Shown one piece after another: positions 43,565-51,751 of a DNA stretch of 64,000 nucleotides. This stretch comes from DATARH01 sp036489765 (GTDB lineage Bacteria > Pseudomonadota > Alphaproteobacteria > ATCC43930 > CGMCC-115725). The DNA lies in the NCBI GenBank assembly GCA_036489765.1, contig DASXFE010000149.1, forward strand, positions 1-64,000, written 5' to 3'. The translations under genes and the position numbers were made by a program. Under the pieces are notes generated by a model. The model had not been told where the DNA came from. It was given only the letters and a program-made list of their open reading frames with translations, and ran no database searches. How positions within the stretch are numbered: the first letter of the stretch is position 1; each line of letters begins with the position of its first letter.

Positions 43565-44223
43565 TCTCGGTGAGGGGAAGCGGCGGCCGTCTTTTCCGGC
43601 GCAGCGGGGCGCGCCGCCGGTACGATGCCCGGCCATAGTTTATCGGCCGCGTTGCGCAGCCATACGGCGATGAATTTGTGGTATTCGCCGACCGTCAGGG
43701 TCGCCGCGTCGCTCCAGGCGGTGACGCGGTTCTCAGCCGGATCGGTCTTGGCGAAGACCGGCGAGGTGACGATCCGCACCTCGGGCATGGCCTGGTGAAA
43801 TTCCAGGAGGCTGCGCGGCATGTGGTACCAGCTCGTCACCAGGCGGAGGCTCGAGTAGCGCTGCTGCCGCATCCACAAGGCGGTCTCGCGGGCGTTGCCG
43901 AGCGTGTTGTCGGCGTCGTGGCCGAGCACGATGCAGCATTGCACCCGGCCCGCGACCGGCTCGAACAGGCGGGTCAGCGCCTCGCGGTCGACGCGGTGGT
44001 TGACGCCCGAGATGAAGAGCTTTTGCGCCTTGCCTTCGCCGAAGAGGTCGATCCCGGTCTCGATCCGCAGCCGGCCGCCGGTCAGCACGACGATCGCGTC
44101 GGTGCGCGCGGCCGGGTCGCCGCGTTGCGATAGCGCGCCATGGACAAACCACGACAGCCCGCCCAGCCATAACGCGGCGCATCCTCCGGCGACGATCGCG
44201 AGGGCGCGCAGCCGCCGGGTCAC
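43561..44223 (-). CDS. YdcF/SanA-family (DUF218) envelope protein
   Basis: 220 residues. One N-terminal membrane helix (LRALAIVAGGCAALWLGGLSW) is followed by a Rossmann-like DUF218 domain with DAIVVLTGGRLRIETG, LFISGVNHRV and TSWYHMPRSLLEFHQAMP. Family members (ElyC, SanA, YdcF) affect cell-envelope integrity at low temperature or under vancomycin; the chemistry is unknown. The GTG start overlaps the ftsX stop (GTGA) and the stop overlaps plsC. The longer open frame upstream is antisense-like ftsX-coding DNA. Confidence 0.88.
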   Translation of the reverse strand: MTRRLRALAIVAGGCAALWLGGLSWFVHGALSQRGDPAARTDAIVVLTGGRLRIETGIDLFGEGKAQKLFISGVNHRVDREALTRLFEPVAGRVQCCIVLGHDADNTLGNARETALWMRQQRYSSLRLVTSWYHMPRSLLEFHQAMPEVRIVTSPVFAKTDPAENRVTAWSDAATLTVGEYHKFIAVWLRNAADKLWPGIVPAARPAAPEKTAAASPHRE

Positions 44224-45104
44224 GGCATGCGGGCCAGGCGGTGCGCGATCGTCGCCCGCGCCGTGGCCATCGCGACGAGGCCCGCGGCGATGGCGGCGGC
44301 GATCAGCAAGGCCCAGGGCCGCCAGTCCAAAAGGCCAGGCGCCGCGACCGGCAGCGAGACCGCGGCGGCAGCGCGGCCGAGGACCACGATGGTCATCGCC
44401 GCGGCGATCGCGCCGATAACGCCGCCGCGCAGCCCCAGCCACAACGCATGGGTCTGGAACTGGCGCGCGATGTAACGGTCGGGGGCGCCGAGCAGGTGCA
44501 GGAGCTCGACGACCGGCTGGTGGATCGCGAGGCCGGTGCGGGCGATGAACACGACGGTCAGGACCAGGAGCACGGCGACGATCGCGACGACCGCGCCGAT
44601 GAGCCCCTCGACCTTGACCGCGAAGCCGCGAAGCTCGAGGAGGGCGCTGCGGTGGTCGGCGAGTTCGGCGCCGGGATCGACCTGCATCAGCTTTTTCTTG
44701 AGCGCGGCGAGGTCGAGGTTGGCGTCCGGCTCGAGGTGCACATCGACGAGATGCGGCAGAGGCAGCGAGTCGACCGAAACATCGGGGCCGAGCCACGGCG
44801 CGATCAGCCGCGCAGTCTCGTCGGCACCGAGGAGATGCACCAAGGCGACGCCCGGGGTCTGCTTGAGCACGGCAACGGCGGTCTCGATCCGCCCGGTCGA
44901 GCTGTCGGCCGGAAGCTGCACGGTCATCGTCGTCTGGAGCGACTGGTTCCATTCGCCGAGCGTGTCGCCGAGCAGCATCAGCCCGACCCCGCCGAGCACG
45001 GTCAGGTAGACCATCAGCGCGATGATCCAGGGCAGGAAACGGCCGGTCGGGTCGCATCCCAGCGGCAGGTCGAGTCGCGGCCCGATGGTCCAGCCGCCGG
45101 TCAC
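44220..45104 (-). CDS. ftsX: Cell division protein FtsX
   Basis: 294 residues with four membrane segments: one near residue 30, then three in the C-terminal half (VVAIVAVLLVLTVVFIART and two more). The extracellular loop between the first two would contact a murein hydrolase activator. FtsX couples FtsE ATP hydrolysis to septal peptidoglycan cleavage. The ELLHLLGAPDRYIARQF segment is the cytoplasmic coupling helix region. A GTG start overlaps the ftsE stop codon. Confidence 0.92.
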   Translation of the reverse strand: MTGGWTIGPRLDLPLGCDPTGRFLPWIIALMVYLTVLGGVGLMLLGDTLGEWNQSLQTTMTVQLPADSSTGRIETAVAVLKQTPGVALVHLLGADETARLIAPWLGPDVSVDSLPLPHLVDVHLEPDANLDLAALKKKLMQVDPGAELADHRSALLELRGFAVKVEGLIGAVVAIVAVLLVLTVVFIARTGLAIHQPVVELLHLLGAPDRYIARQFQTHALWLGLRGGVIGAIAAAMTIVVLGRAAAAVSLPVAAPGLLDWRPWALLIAAAIAAGLVAMATARATIAHRLARMP

Positions 45105-45778
45105 GCAAAGTCCTCGAAGCCGGTATCCACGGTCAGCACGCCGCGCTCGAGATGAAACCGCTCATGCGCGAACTGGCGGGCAAAGGCGACGTCGTGCGTC
45201 GCGATCAGCACCGTGGTGCCGAGCCGGTTGATGCGCTCGAACACGCGCACCAGCAGCATCGCGATCTCGTCGTCGACATTGCCGGTCGGCTCGTCGGCGA
45301 GGAGGAGGTCGGGGCGGCGGACGATCGCGCGGGCAATCGCGACCCGCTGTTGCTCGCCGCCCGACAAGGTCGTGGGCCGCAGGTCGGCCTTGTCGCCGAG
45401 ACCGAGCCAACTCAAGAGCTCGGGCACGTTCTCGCGGATCTCGCGCTCCGGTGCGCCGGCGATGCGCAGCGGCAGGGCGACGTTGTCGCGCACGCTCAAA
45501 TGCTCGATCAGCCGGAAATCCTGGAACACGATGCCGATGCGGCGGCGCAGCGCCGATTGCGCGCGGCGGTCGACGGCCGCGGTGTCGGTGTCGAACACGG
45601 TGACAGTGCCGTGCGAGACGCGCTCGGCCAGATAGATGATCTTGAGGAGTGTGGTCTTGCCCGCGCCGCTGACCCCGGTCAGGAAGTAAAAGCCGCCGGG
45701 GTCGAGGGTGACGGTCACATCCTGCAGTATCTCCGCGCTGTTGCCGTAGCGCTTGCCGACATTCTCGAGCCTGACCAA
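45101..45778 (-). CDS. ftsE: Cell division ATP-binding protein FtsE
   Basis: A 225-residue ABC ATPase. Walker A is GVSGAGKTTLLK near residue 35, the signature LSGGEQQRVAIARA, and Walker B DLLLADEPTGNVD. The IVFQDFRLIEHLSVRDNVALP stretch is typical of FtsE and its MacB/LolD relatives. It is the first gene of the ftsE-ftsX-ydcF-plsC run, in which every junction overlaps by four bases, implying tightly coupled translation. Confidence 0.95.
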   Translation of the reverse strand: MVRLENVGKRYGNSAEILQDVTVTLDPGGFYFLTGVSGAGKTTLLKIIYLAERVSHGTVTVFDTDTAAVDRRAQSALRRRIGIVFQDFRLIEHLSVRDNVALPLRIAGAPEREIRENVPELLSWLGLGDKADLRPTTLSGGEQQRVAIARAIVRRPDLLLADEPTGNVDDEIAMLLVRVFERINRLGTTVLIATHDVAFARQFAHERFHLERGVLTVDTGFEDFA

Positions 45779-45839
45779 CGCCGCCCCCGAACCGCCGCCG
45801 GCGCCCCGTCGCCAGCCGGATTAGGGCCGGCACCTTGAC

Positions 45840-45934
45840 ACAAAGCCGAGGAGCCCGTCCATAAGCGCCGTCGCCGGACCCTCACCCTCCCATCGCTTGG
45901 CGACGAGCGGGTGAGGGCGCGAGCGCGGCGAGCC
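45840..45934. other. Spacer with CCCTCACCC/GGGTGAGGG palindrome
   Basis: Between the substrate-binding gene and ftsE lies CCCTCACCCTCCCATCGC facing GAGCGGGTGAGGGCGC. This could be a terminator-like hairpin for the Liv operon, or another copy of a widespread palindrome. There is no T-run. Confidence 0.4.
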
Positions 45935-47167
45935 TCACCCCACCGCGCCGGTGATCAGGTTGCCGAAGAGCTGCCAGCGGGCACCGTCGAACTTGCCCAT
46001 CTGCACCTGCTTCAGGGGGGCGAAGTCGGTCGCGCTCGTGTTGGCCTTGATGCCGGGCAGCAGCATCGGCTCCTCGAAATCCTTCAGGTTCGCGGCCTGC
46101 TTCATGACGTTCTCGCGCGTCACCGTATCGCCGCACGCGGTCAGCACATGGGCGGAGGCCTGCGCGAGGCAAAACCCGGCGACGTTGCCCGCGTCCTGCT
46201 TGTCGCCGTCGGGGTAATACTTGTCCATAAAGGCCGACCATTCCTTGAACCCGGCGTCGTCCTTCCATTGCGGGTCGGTCGCGTCCTTGAGGTAGAAGTC
46301 GGAGACGAGGTCCTTGGCGTGTTCAAGCCCGGCGGGCTTCAGCGTCGCGGCGACCGAATTGCCGATGCTGCTGAGAATGTGCAGCGGCTTCCACTGGATC
46401 TCGCCGGCCTTGCGGATCGCCTGGGCGGCGAATTTGGGGATGCCGCAATTGACGAACACGTCCATGCCCTTGGCCTTCATGTCGACGACCTGCGAATCGA
46501 CAGTCGGGTCGGTGGTTTCGTACGACGCCTCGACCTGCACCATCGATGCCTTGTCGCCGAGCCCGTCCTTGAGGCCCTTCAGATAGTCCTTACCGAAATC
46601 GTCGTTCTGAAACAGAATCCCGATCTTTCCCTTCGGCGCGTTCTTCAGGATGTAGGTCGCATAGATGCGGCCTTCGCTCTGGTAGTTGGGCTGCCAGCCC
46701 ATTGTCCAGGGATGCCCCTTCGGATCGTTCCACTTGGTCGCGCCGGTGGCGACAAAGAGCTGCGGCACTTTTTTCTGGTTCATGTAGTGCCAGATCGCGC
46801 TGTTGCACGGCGTGCCGAGCGGGCTCGCGACGAAGAGCACGTTGTCTTCCTCGACCAGCTTTCTCACCATCTCGACCGTCTTTGGCGGGGTATAGCTGTC
46901 GTCGTAGGAGATGTAGTTGATCTTGCGGCCGTTGATGCCGCCCTTGTCGTTGATCATCTTGTAGAAGGCGGTTTCGACCTTGCCGAGGGTGCCGTAGGAC
47001 GAGGCCGGGCCGCTATAGGGTGCGGTGTTGCCGAGCTTGATCTCAGTGTCGGTAACGCCGGGGCCGTAATCCTTGGCGCTGGCGCGGCGCGGCGACAGCA
47101 TCGGCACCGTCAGCGCGAGCGCGCCCGGTGCAGCGGCGAGTATGCTGCGGCGGGTGATGCGGGTCAT
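45935..47167 (-). CDS. Liv-type ABC transporter substrate-binding protein
   Basis: 410 residues. A twin-arginine-like signal (MTRITRRSILAAAPGALAL, ending RRASA) leads into a periplasmic binding fold of the branched-chain amino acid type: GVTDTEIKLGNTAPYSGP, YKMINDKGGINGRKINYISY and FQNDDFGKDYLKGLKDGLG. It delivers the substrate to the LivHM channel encoded upstream. The substrate may be an amino acid, amide or aromatic acid. GGAGGAG precedes the ATG. It is the last gene of livG-F-H-M-K order. Confidence 0.92.
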   Translation of the reverse strand: MTRITRRSILAAAPGALALTVPMLSPRRASAKDYGPGVTDTEIKLGNTAPYSGPASSYGTLGKVETAFYKMINDKGGINGRKINYISYDDSYTPPKTVEMVRKLVEEDNVLFVASPLGTPCNSAIWHYMNQKKVPQLFVATGATKWNDPKGHPWTMGWQPNYQSEGRIYATYILKNAPKGKIGILFQNDDFGKDYLKGLKDGLGDKASMVQVEASYETTDPTVDSQVVDMKAKGMDVFVNCGIPKFAAQAIRKAGEIQWKPLHILSSIGNSVAATLKPAGLEHAKDLVSDFYLKDATDPQWKDDAGFKEWSAFMDKYYPDGDKQDAGNVAGFCLAQASAHVLTACGDTVTRENVMKQAANLKDFEEPMLLPGIKANTSATDFAPLKQVQMGKFDGARWQLFGNLITGAVG

Positions 47168-47196
47168 GGTCTCCTCCCTTTGATGGTTTGTGCTGA

Positions 47197-48204
47197 TCAA
47201 CTTCGGGGGCGCGACAGGCGCGCGTAGACATAGCGGGCAAAACCGGCGGCGCCGGCCGGCATCAGAAAAATCACGGCCAAGAGGATGAGGCCGTAAACCG
47301 CGCCGGCCAAGCCCGTCGAGATGCTGTTGGCGATATTCGGAACGAACAGCACGAAAAGCCCGCCGAAAAGACAGCCCGGGATCGACCCGACCCCGCCGAT
47401 GATCAGCCCGACCAGGAGCGAGATCGATAGAAAGATCGTAAAGCTGTCGGGCGCGACGAACTGCACCGCGAGCGCGCCGAGCGCCCCGGCGACGCCGGTG
47501 TAGAGCGCGCTGACGCCAAAAGTCAGCGTCTTGTAGAGCGAGGTGTTGATCCCCATCGCCGAGGCGGCGATCGGGTTGTCGCGGATCGCCATGATCGCCC
47601 GGCCCGACCGGCTGCGCACCAGATTCGCCGCACCCCAGAACATCAAGAGGGTGACGATCAGCGTCACGTAGTAGAGCCACTGGTCGCTGTCGATCATCGG
47701 CAGGAAGGCGGGCGGGTCGGGCTGGTCGACGACGATGCCCTGGACCCCGCCGGTCAGCGCTTCGAGCCCGTGGAATTTCAGGATCTGCGGCATCGCCGTC
47801 GCCAGCGCGAACGTGGCGAGGGCGAGATAGAGGTTCTGCAATCTCAGCGCGGGGAGGCCAAACAAGAAGCCAACGACAAAGCACACCCCGCCCGCAGCCG
47901 GGATCGTCCAGATGTAGCTGATGCCGCCGAGATGCATCATCAGCGCGGTCGTATAGGCGCCGAGCCCGTAAAACGCGCTGTGGCCGAGCGAGAACTGGCC
48001 GTTGAACCCGGTCAGGAGGTTGAGCCCGAGGATCGCCAGGCCATAGATCATCACCTGGGTGAGCTCGAAGAGGATGAAGCTCTTCGCGACGATCGGGATC
48101 AGTGCGGCGACGACGACCGCCGCGGCCACCACCAGATGGCGCCGTTCGAGGCGCCAGGTGCGGGCCCGGGCGGCGACGCCGGAGGCGGCGAGGGGGGCGG
48201 TCAT
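47197..48204 (-). CDS. livM: Branched-chain amino acid ABC transporter permease (LivM-like)
   Basis: 335 residues with about nine to ten membrane helices. LNLLTGFNGQFSLGHSAFYG and GVGSIPGCLFGGLFV are typical LivM stretches, and the EAA-like coupling loop is RSRSGRAIMAIRDNPIAASAMG. Forms the channel with LivH. It overlaps the livH stop by four bases. Confidence 0.93.
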   Translation of the reverse strand: MTAPLAASGVAARARTWRLERRHLVVAAAVVVAALIPIVAKSFILFELTQVMIYGLAILGLNLLTGFNGQFSLGHSAFYGLGAYTTALMMHLGGISYIWTIPAAGGVCFVVGFLFGLPALRLQNLYLALATFALATAMPQILKFHGLEALTGGVQGIVVDQPDPPAFLPMIDSDQWLYYVTLIVTLLMFWGAANLVRSRSGRAIMAIRDNPIAASAMGINTSLYKTLTFGVSALYTGVAGALGALAVQFVAPDSFTIFLSISLLVGLIIGGVGSIPGCLFGGLFVLFVPNIANSISTGLAGAVYGLILLAVIFLMPAGAAGFARYVYARLSRPRS

Positions 48205-49076
48205 ACCCGGCTCACCACGCGGCGCCCGAAGAGACCGTTGGGCCGCACCATCAAGACGACGACGATCAGGACGAGCGCGAGGGTCAGTTTCAATTCACGC
48301 CCCACGTAAGGAATGAAGGTGCCGGCGAGGTTTTCGATGATGCCGACGAGGAACCCGCCGATCACCGCGCCGGCCGGGCTCGTCAGCCCGCCGAGCACGG
48401 CGCCGGCGAAACCGTAGAGGAGGACGCCCAGCATCATGTTGGGTTCGAGGAAGACGACCGGGGCGATCATCATCCCGGCGACCGCGCCGATTGCCGCCGC
48501 CATCGCCCAGCCGAGCGCGGTCATCCAGCCGACGCGCACGCCGACGAGCCGCGCCGATTCCGGGTTCGCCGCCGCCGCCCGCATCGCGAGGCCCAATCGG
48601 GTGAACCGGAAGAAGGCGTAGAGCACGAGGAGCAGCGCCGCGGTGACCGCAATCATGCCGAGCTCATGCGTGTCGACGAGGCCGCCCAGCAGCGCGTTGT
48701 GGCCGAAGGGGGTCGGGAACGTCTTGATCGTGTAGTCCCAGATATACCCGGCGCCGCTGTTGAGGATGCTGAAGAGCGCGATGAACCCGACGAGGTTCGC
48801 GAGGATCGAGGCGTTATGCAACGGCTTGAACAAGACCCGCTCGATGACGATGCCGCCGACGAACGACAGCGCCACGGCGACCGTGAACGCCGCCCAGTAC
48901 GGCAAGCCCCACTGGATGAGCTGCCAGGCGATGAAGGTCGAGAACATCGCCATCTCGCCTTGGGCGAAGTTCAGGTGGTCGATCGCCTGGTAGATCATCA
49001 CCACCGCGAGCGCCATGCAGGCATAAATGCCGCCCGTCGCGAGCCCCGCCAGGACCTGGGTGAGGAGCAGCTCCAT
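48201..49076 (-). CDS. livH: Branched-chain amino acid ABC transporter permease (LivH-like)
   Basis: 291 residues with about eight membrane helices. The start LTQVLAGLATGGIYACMALA and QAIDHLNFAQGEMAMFSTF are hallmark LivH sequence; the coupling loop is RFTRLGLAMRAAAANPESAR. It is the first permease gene after a palindromic repeat that separates it from livF, and it overlaps livM. Confidence 0.93.
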   Translation of the reverse strand: MELLLTQVLAGLATGGIYACMALAVVMIYQAIDHLNFAQGEMAMFSTFIAWQLIQWGLPYWAAFTVAVALSFVGGIVIERVLFKPLHNASILANLVGFIALFSILNSGAGYIWDYTIKTFPTPFGHNALLGGLVDTHELGMIAVTAALLLVLYAFFRFTRLGLAMRAAAANPESARLVGVRVGWMTALGWAMAAAIGAVAGMMIAPVVFLEPNMMLGVLLYGFAGAVLGGLTSPAGAVIGGFLVGIIENLAGTFIPYVGRELKLTLALVLIVVVLMVRPNGLFGRRVVSRV

Positions 49077-49090
49077 CGTTTCGCCCTATG

Positions 49091-49153
49091 AGGAGCGCGG
49101 GCGTCCCGCCCGCAATCCAAACAAAAACTTGCGGACGGGACGCCCGCGCTCCT
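49091..49153. repeat. Palindromic intergenic repeat, family A copy 2
   Basis: AGGAGCGCGGGCGTC faces GACGCCCGCGCTCCT across a short AT-richer centre (CAATCCAAACAAAAACTTGC). It shares its arms with 224-282. It lies between livF and livH, inside what should be one operon, so it may affect the ratio of ATPases to permeases. Confidence 0.85.
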
Positions 49154-49177
49154 GCATCGGCGACGCGCTCATCTTCG

Positions 49178-49881
49178 CTAATACCCCAAGTAAGACTTGC
49201 GGACGCCCTCGTCGGCTCCGATGTCGGCGGCCGGGCCGTCGAGGACGATGCGGCCGGTTTCGAGGACGTAGGCGTGCTCGGCGAGCTCGAGCGCCAGCGC
49301 CGCGTTCTGCTCGACGATCAGCATCGCGACCTTGGTTTCCTCGTTGACCCGCCGCAGGATCGCGAACAACTCCTCGACGATGAGGGGTGCTAGGCCGAAC
49401 GACGGCTCGTCGAGGAGGAGAAGCCGCGGGCGCAGCATCAGCGCGCGGCCGACCGCCAGCATCTGCTGCTCGCCGCCCGACAGCGTTCCGGCCTGCTGGC
49501 GGTGGCGCTCCTTCAGGCGCGGGAAATGGCCGTAGACGCGCTCCATGTCGTCGGCGATCGCGCGCCGCCCGTGCCGCGTCATCGCGCCGAGCTGCAGGTT
49601 TTCCTCGACCGTCAAGCGGACAAAGGTGCCGCGCCCCTCGGGCACGTGGGCGACGCCGAGCCGCACGATGTCCTCGGTCGCCCAGCCCGAGATGCGCTTG
49701 CCGTCGAGGCGGATGTCGCCGCCGGTGCGCACCATGCCCGAAAGCGCCCTGAGCGTCGTGGTCTTGCCGGCGCCGTTCGCGCCGAGGAGGGTGCGGACAC
49801 GCCCCTCGTCGATGCCGAAGCCGATTTCATGAAGCGCACGGTTCTCGCCGTACCAGGCGTCGAGCCCTTCGACCTCGAGCA

Positions 49882-49885
<4 letters not shown>
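49178..49885 (-). CDS. livF: Branched-chain amino acid ABC transporter ATPase (LivF-like)
   Basis: 235 residues. Walker A LLGANGAGKTTTLRALSG, signature TLSGGEQQMLAVGRALM, Walker B LLLLDEPSFGLAPLIVEEL. The C-terminal AYVLETGRIVLDGPAADIG is typical of LivF. It overlaps livG by four bases; a second ATG at 49882 is equally possible as the start. Confidence 0.94.
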
Positions 49886-50715
<830 letters not shown>

Positions 50716-50846
50716 CCCAACTCCATCGACGAGCCTCCCCGGCGCCCGCACTCATTGGTCTCGGCGCTGAATCGAGCGTGCCCATCGCCCGAAAGGGAGT
50801 CAAGCCGGCGTGGCGCCGCTCTCGTTCCGCGACAGAGGGAAGGCGG

Positions 50847-51590
50847 CTACCGGACGATGTGGCGGCGCTGAAGGAATTCGGCGCGGGCGAGCTGGTGGAG
50901 GCGCTGGAGACGCTGGCGCACCGACGCCACCCGGCCGCGGAAGACCGTCACGCCACGGCCGCGGCCCTCGCTGACGAGTTCCCCCTTGGTGTTGAAGTGC
51001 CAGCGGCGGCCGGCCATCAGCAACGAGCCGAGCCCGGGCTCGTCGAGGTTCCAGTTGCGCATCGGGCCGCTGTCGATGTGCATGAAATGCGAATGCGGGT
51101 ACCAGCCGACGCCGCCGCGCTGCATCTGGCGCGCGGTCTGCATCGCCTTTTCGAGGTCGTTCTCGAAATACACGTCGAGCGCGCGGCCATAGAGGTGCTG
51201 GCTGTTCTCGGCGACGCCGAACGTCGTCTTCGACAGCATCTCGTTGGTTTCGGGCGTGCGATAGGCGGACAGGATCGTCGCGCTCGTCTGCCCGGAAGCC
51301 GCCATCACCGAGGCTAGGAAGTCGAGCACCGCGACATCCATCACGTGCGTCTTGTCGGCGTGGAAATCGCGGAAAAACCCGGACAGGTCGGTCATCACCG
51401 ACGGGATCGGCCCATCCTCGTTGCGGTAGACGCCGTCGAAGACCTCGTTGGTGTGCGCGTTTACGAGATGGATCCGCTGCGGTGCAGGTGGCGGCAGCGG
51501 AACCGCCCGTGCTATACCCGGCAGAACGACCGACCCCGCGATGATACCAAGCAATACCCGGCGGTTGATTAGTGTACGCTCAATATTCAT
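50847..51590 (-). CDS. DUF882 (YcbK-like, peptidase M15-type) exported protein
   Basis: 247 residues. An N-terminal signal (INRRVLLGIIAGSVVLPGIA, resembling a twin-arginine signal) precedes the M15/DUF882 domain. The metal-site residues are visible in SAYRTPETNEML, NSQHLYGRALDVYF and GWYPHSHFMHIDSG (His, Asp, His). E. coli YcbK/MepK cuts peptidoglycan crosslinks, so a murein endopeptidase role is likely. The C-terminal 40 residues are Arg/Gln-rich and unlike the family. An ATG 15 bases upstream is a possible alternative start. Confidence 0.85.
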   Translation of the reverse strand: MNIERTLINRRVLLGIIAGSVVLPGIARAVPLPPPAPQRIHLVNAHTNEVFDGVYRNEDGPIPSVMTDLSGFFRDFHADKTHVMDVAVLDFLASVMAASGQTSATILSAYRTPETNEMLSKTTFGVAENSQHLYGRALDVYFENDLEKAMQTARQMQRGGVGWYPHSHFMHIDSGPMRNWNLDEPGLGSLLMAGRRWHFNTKGELVSEGRGRGVTVFRGRVASVRQRLQRLHQLARAEFLQRRHIVR

Positions 51591-51751
51591 TCCCGTACCA
51601 TCCACAACTTGTAGCTAATACAGTTCGGTAGAAAGTGCTGTTTATGAACGGCGCCCCAACGCTTGGCCCCGACATTAGTTCCTCGATTAAAATCTGCAAC
51701 AACTTTTGCTGCGTTGCAGCGAAACATCCCGTCAAGCAAGGCGTGGAAGTG

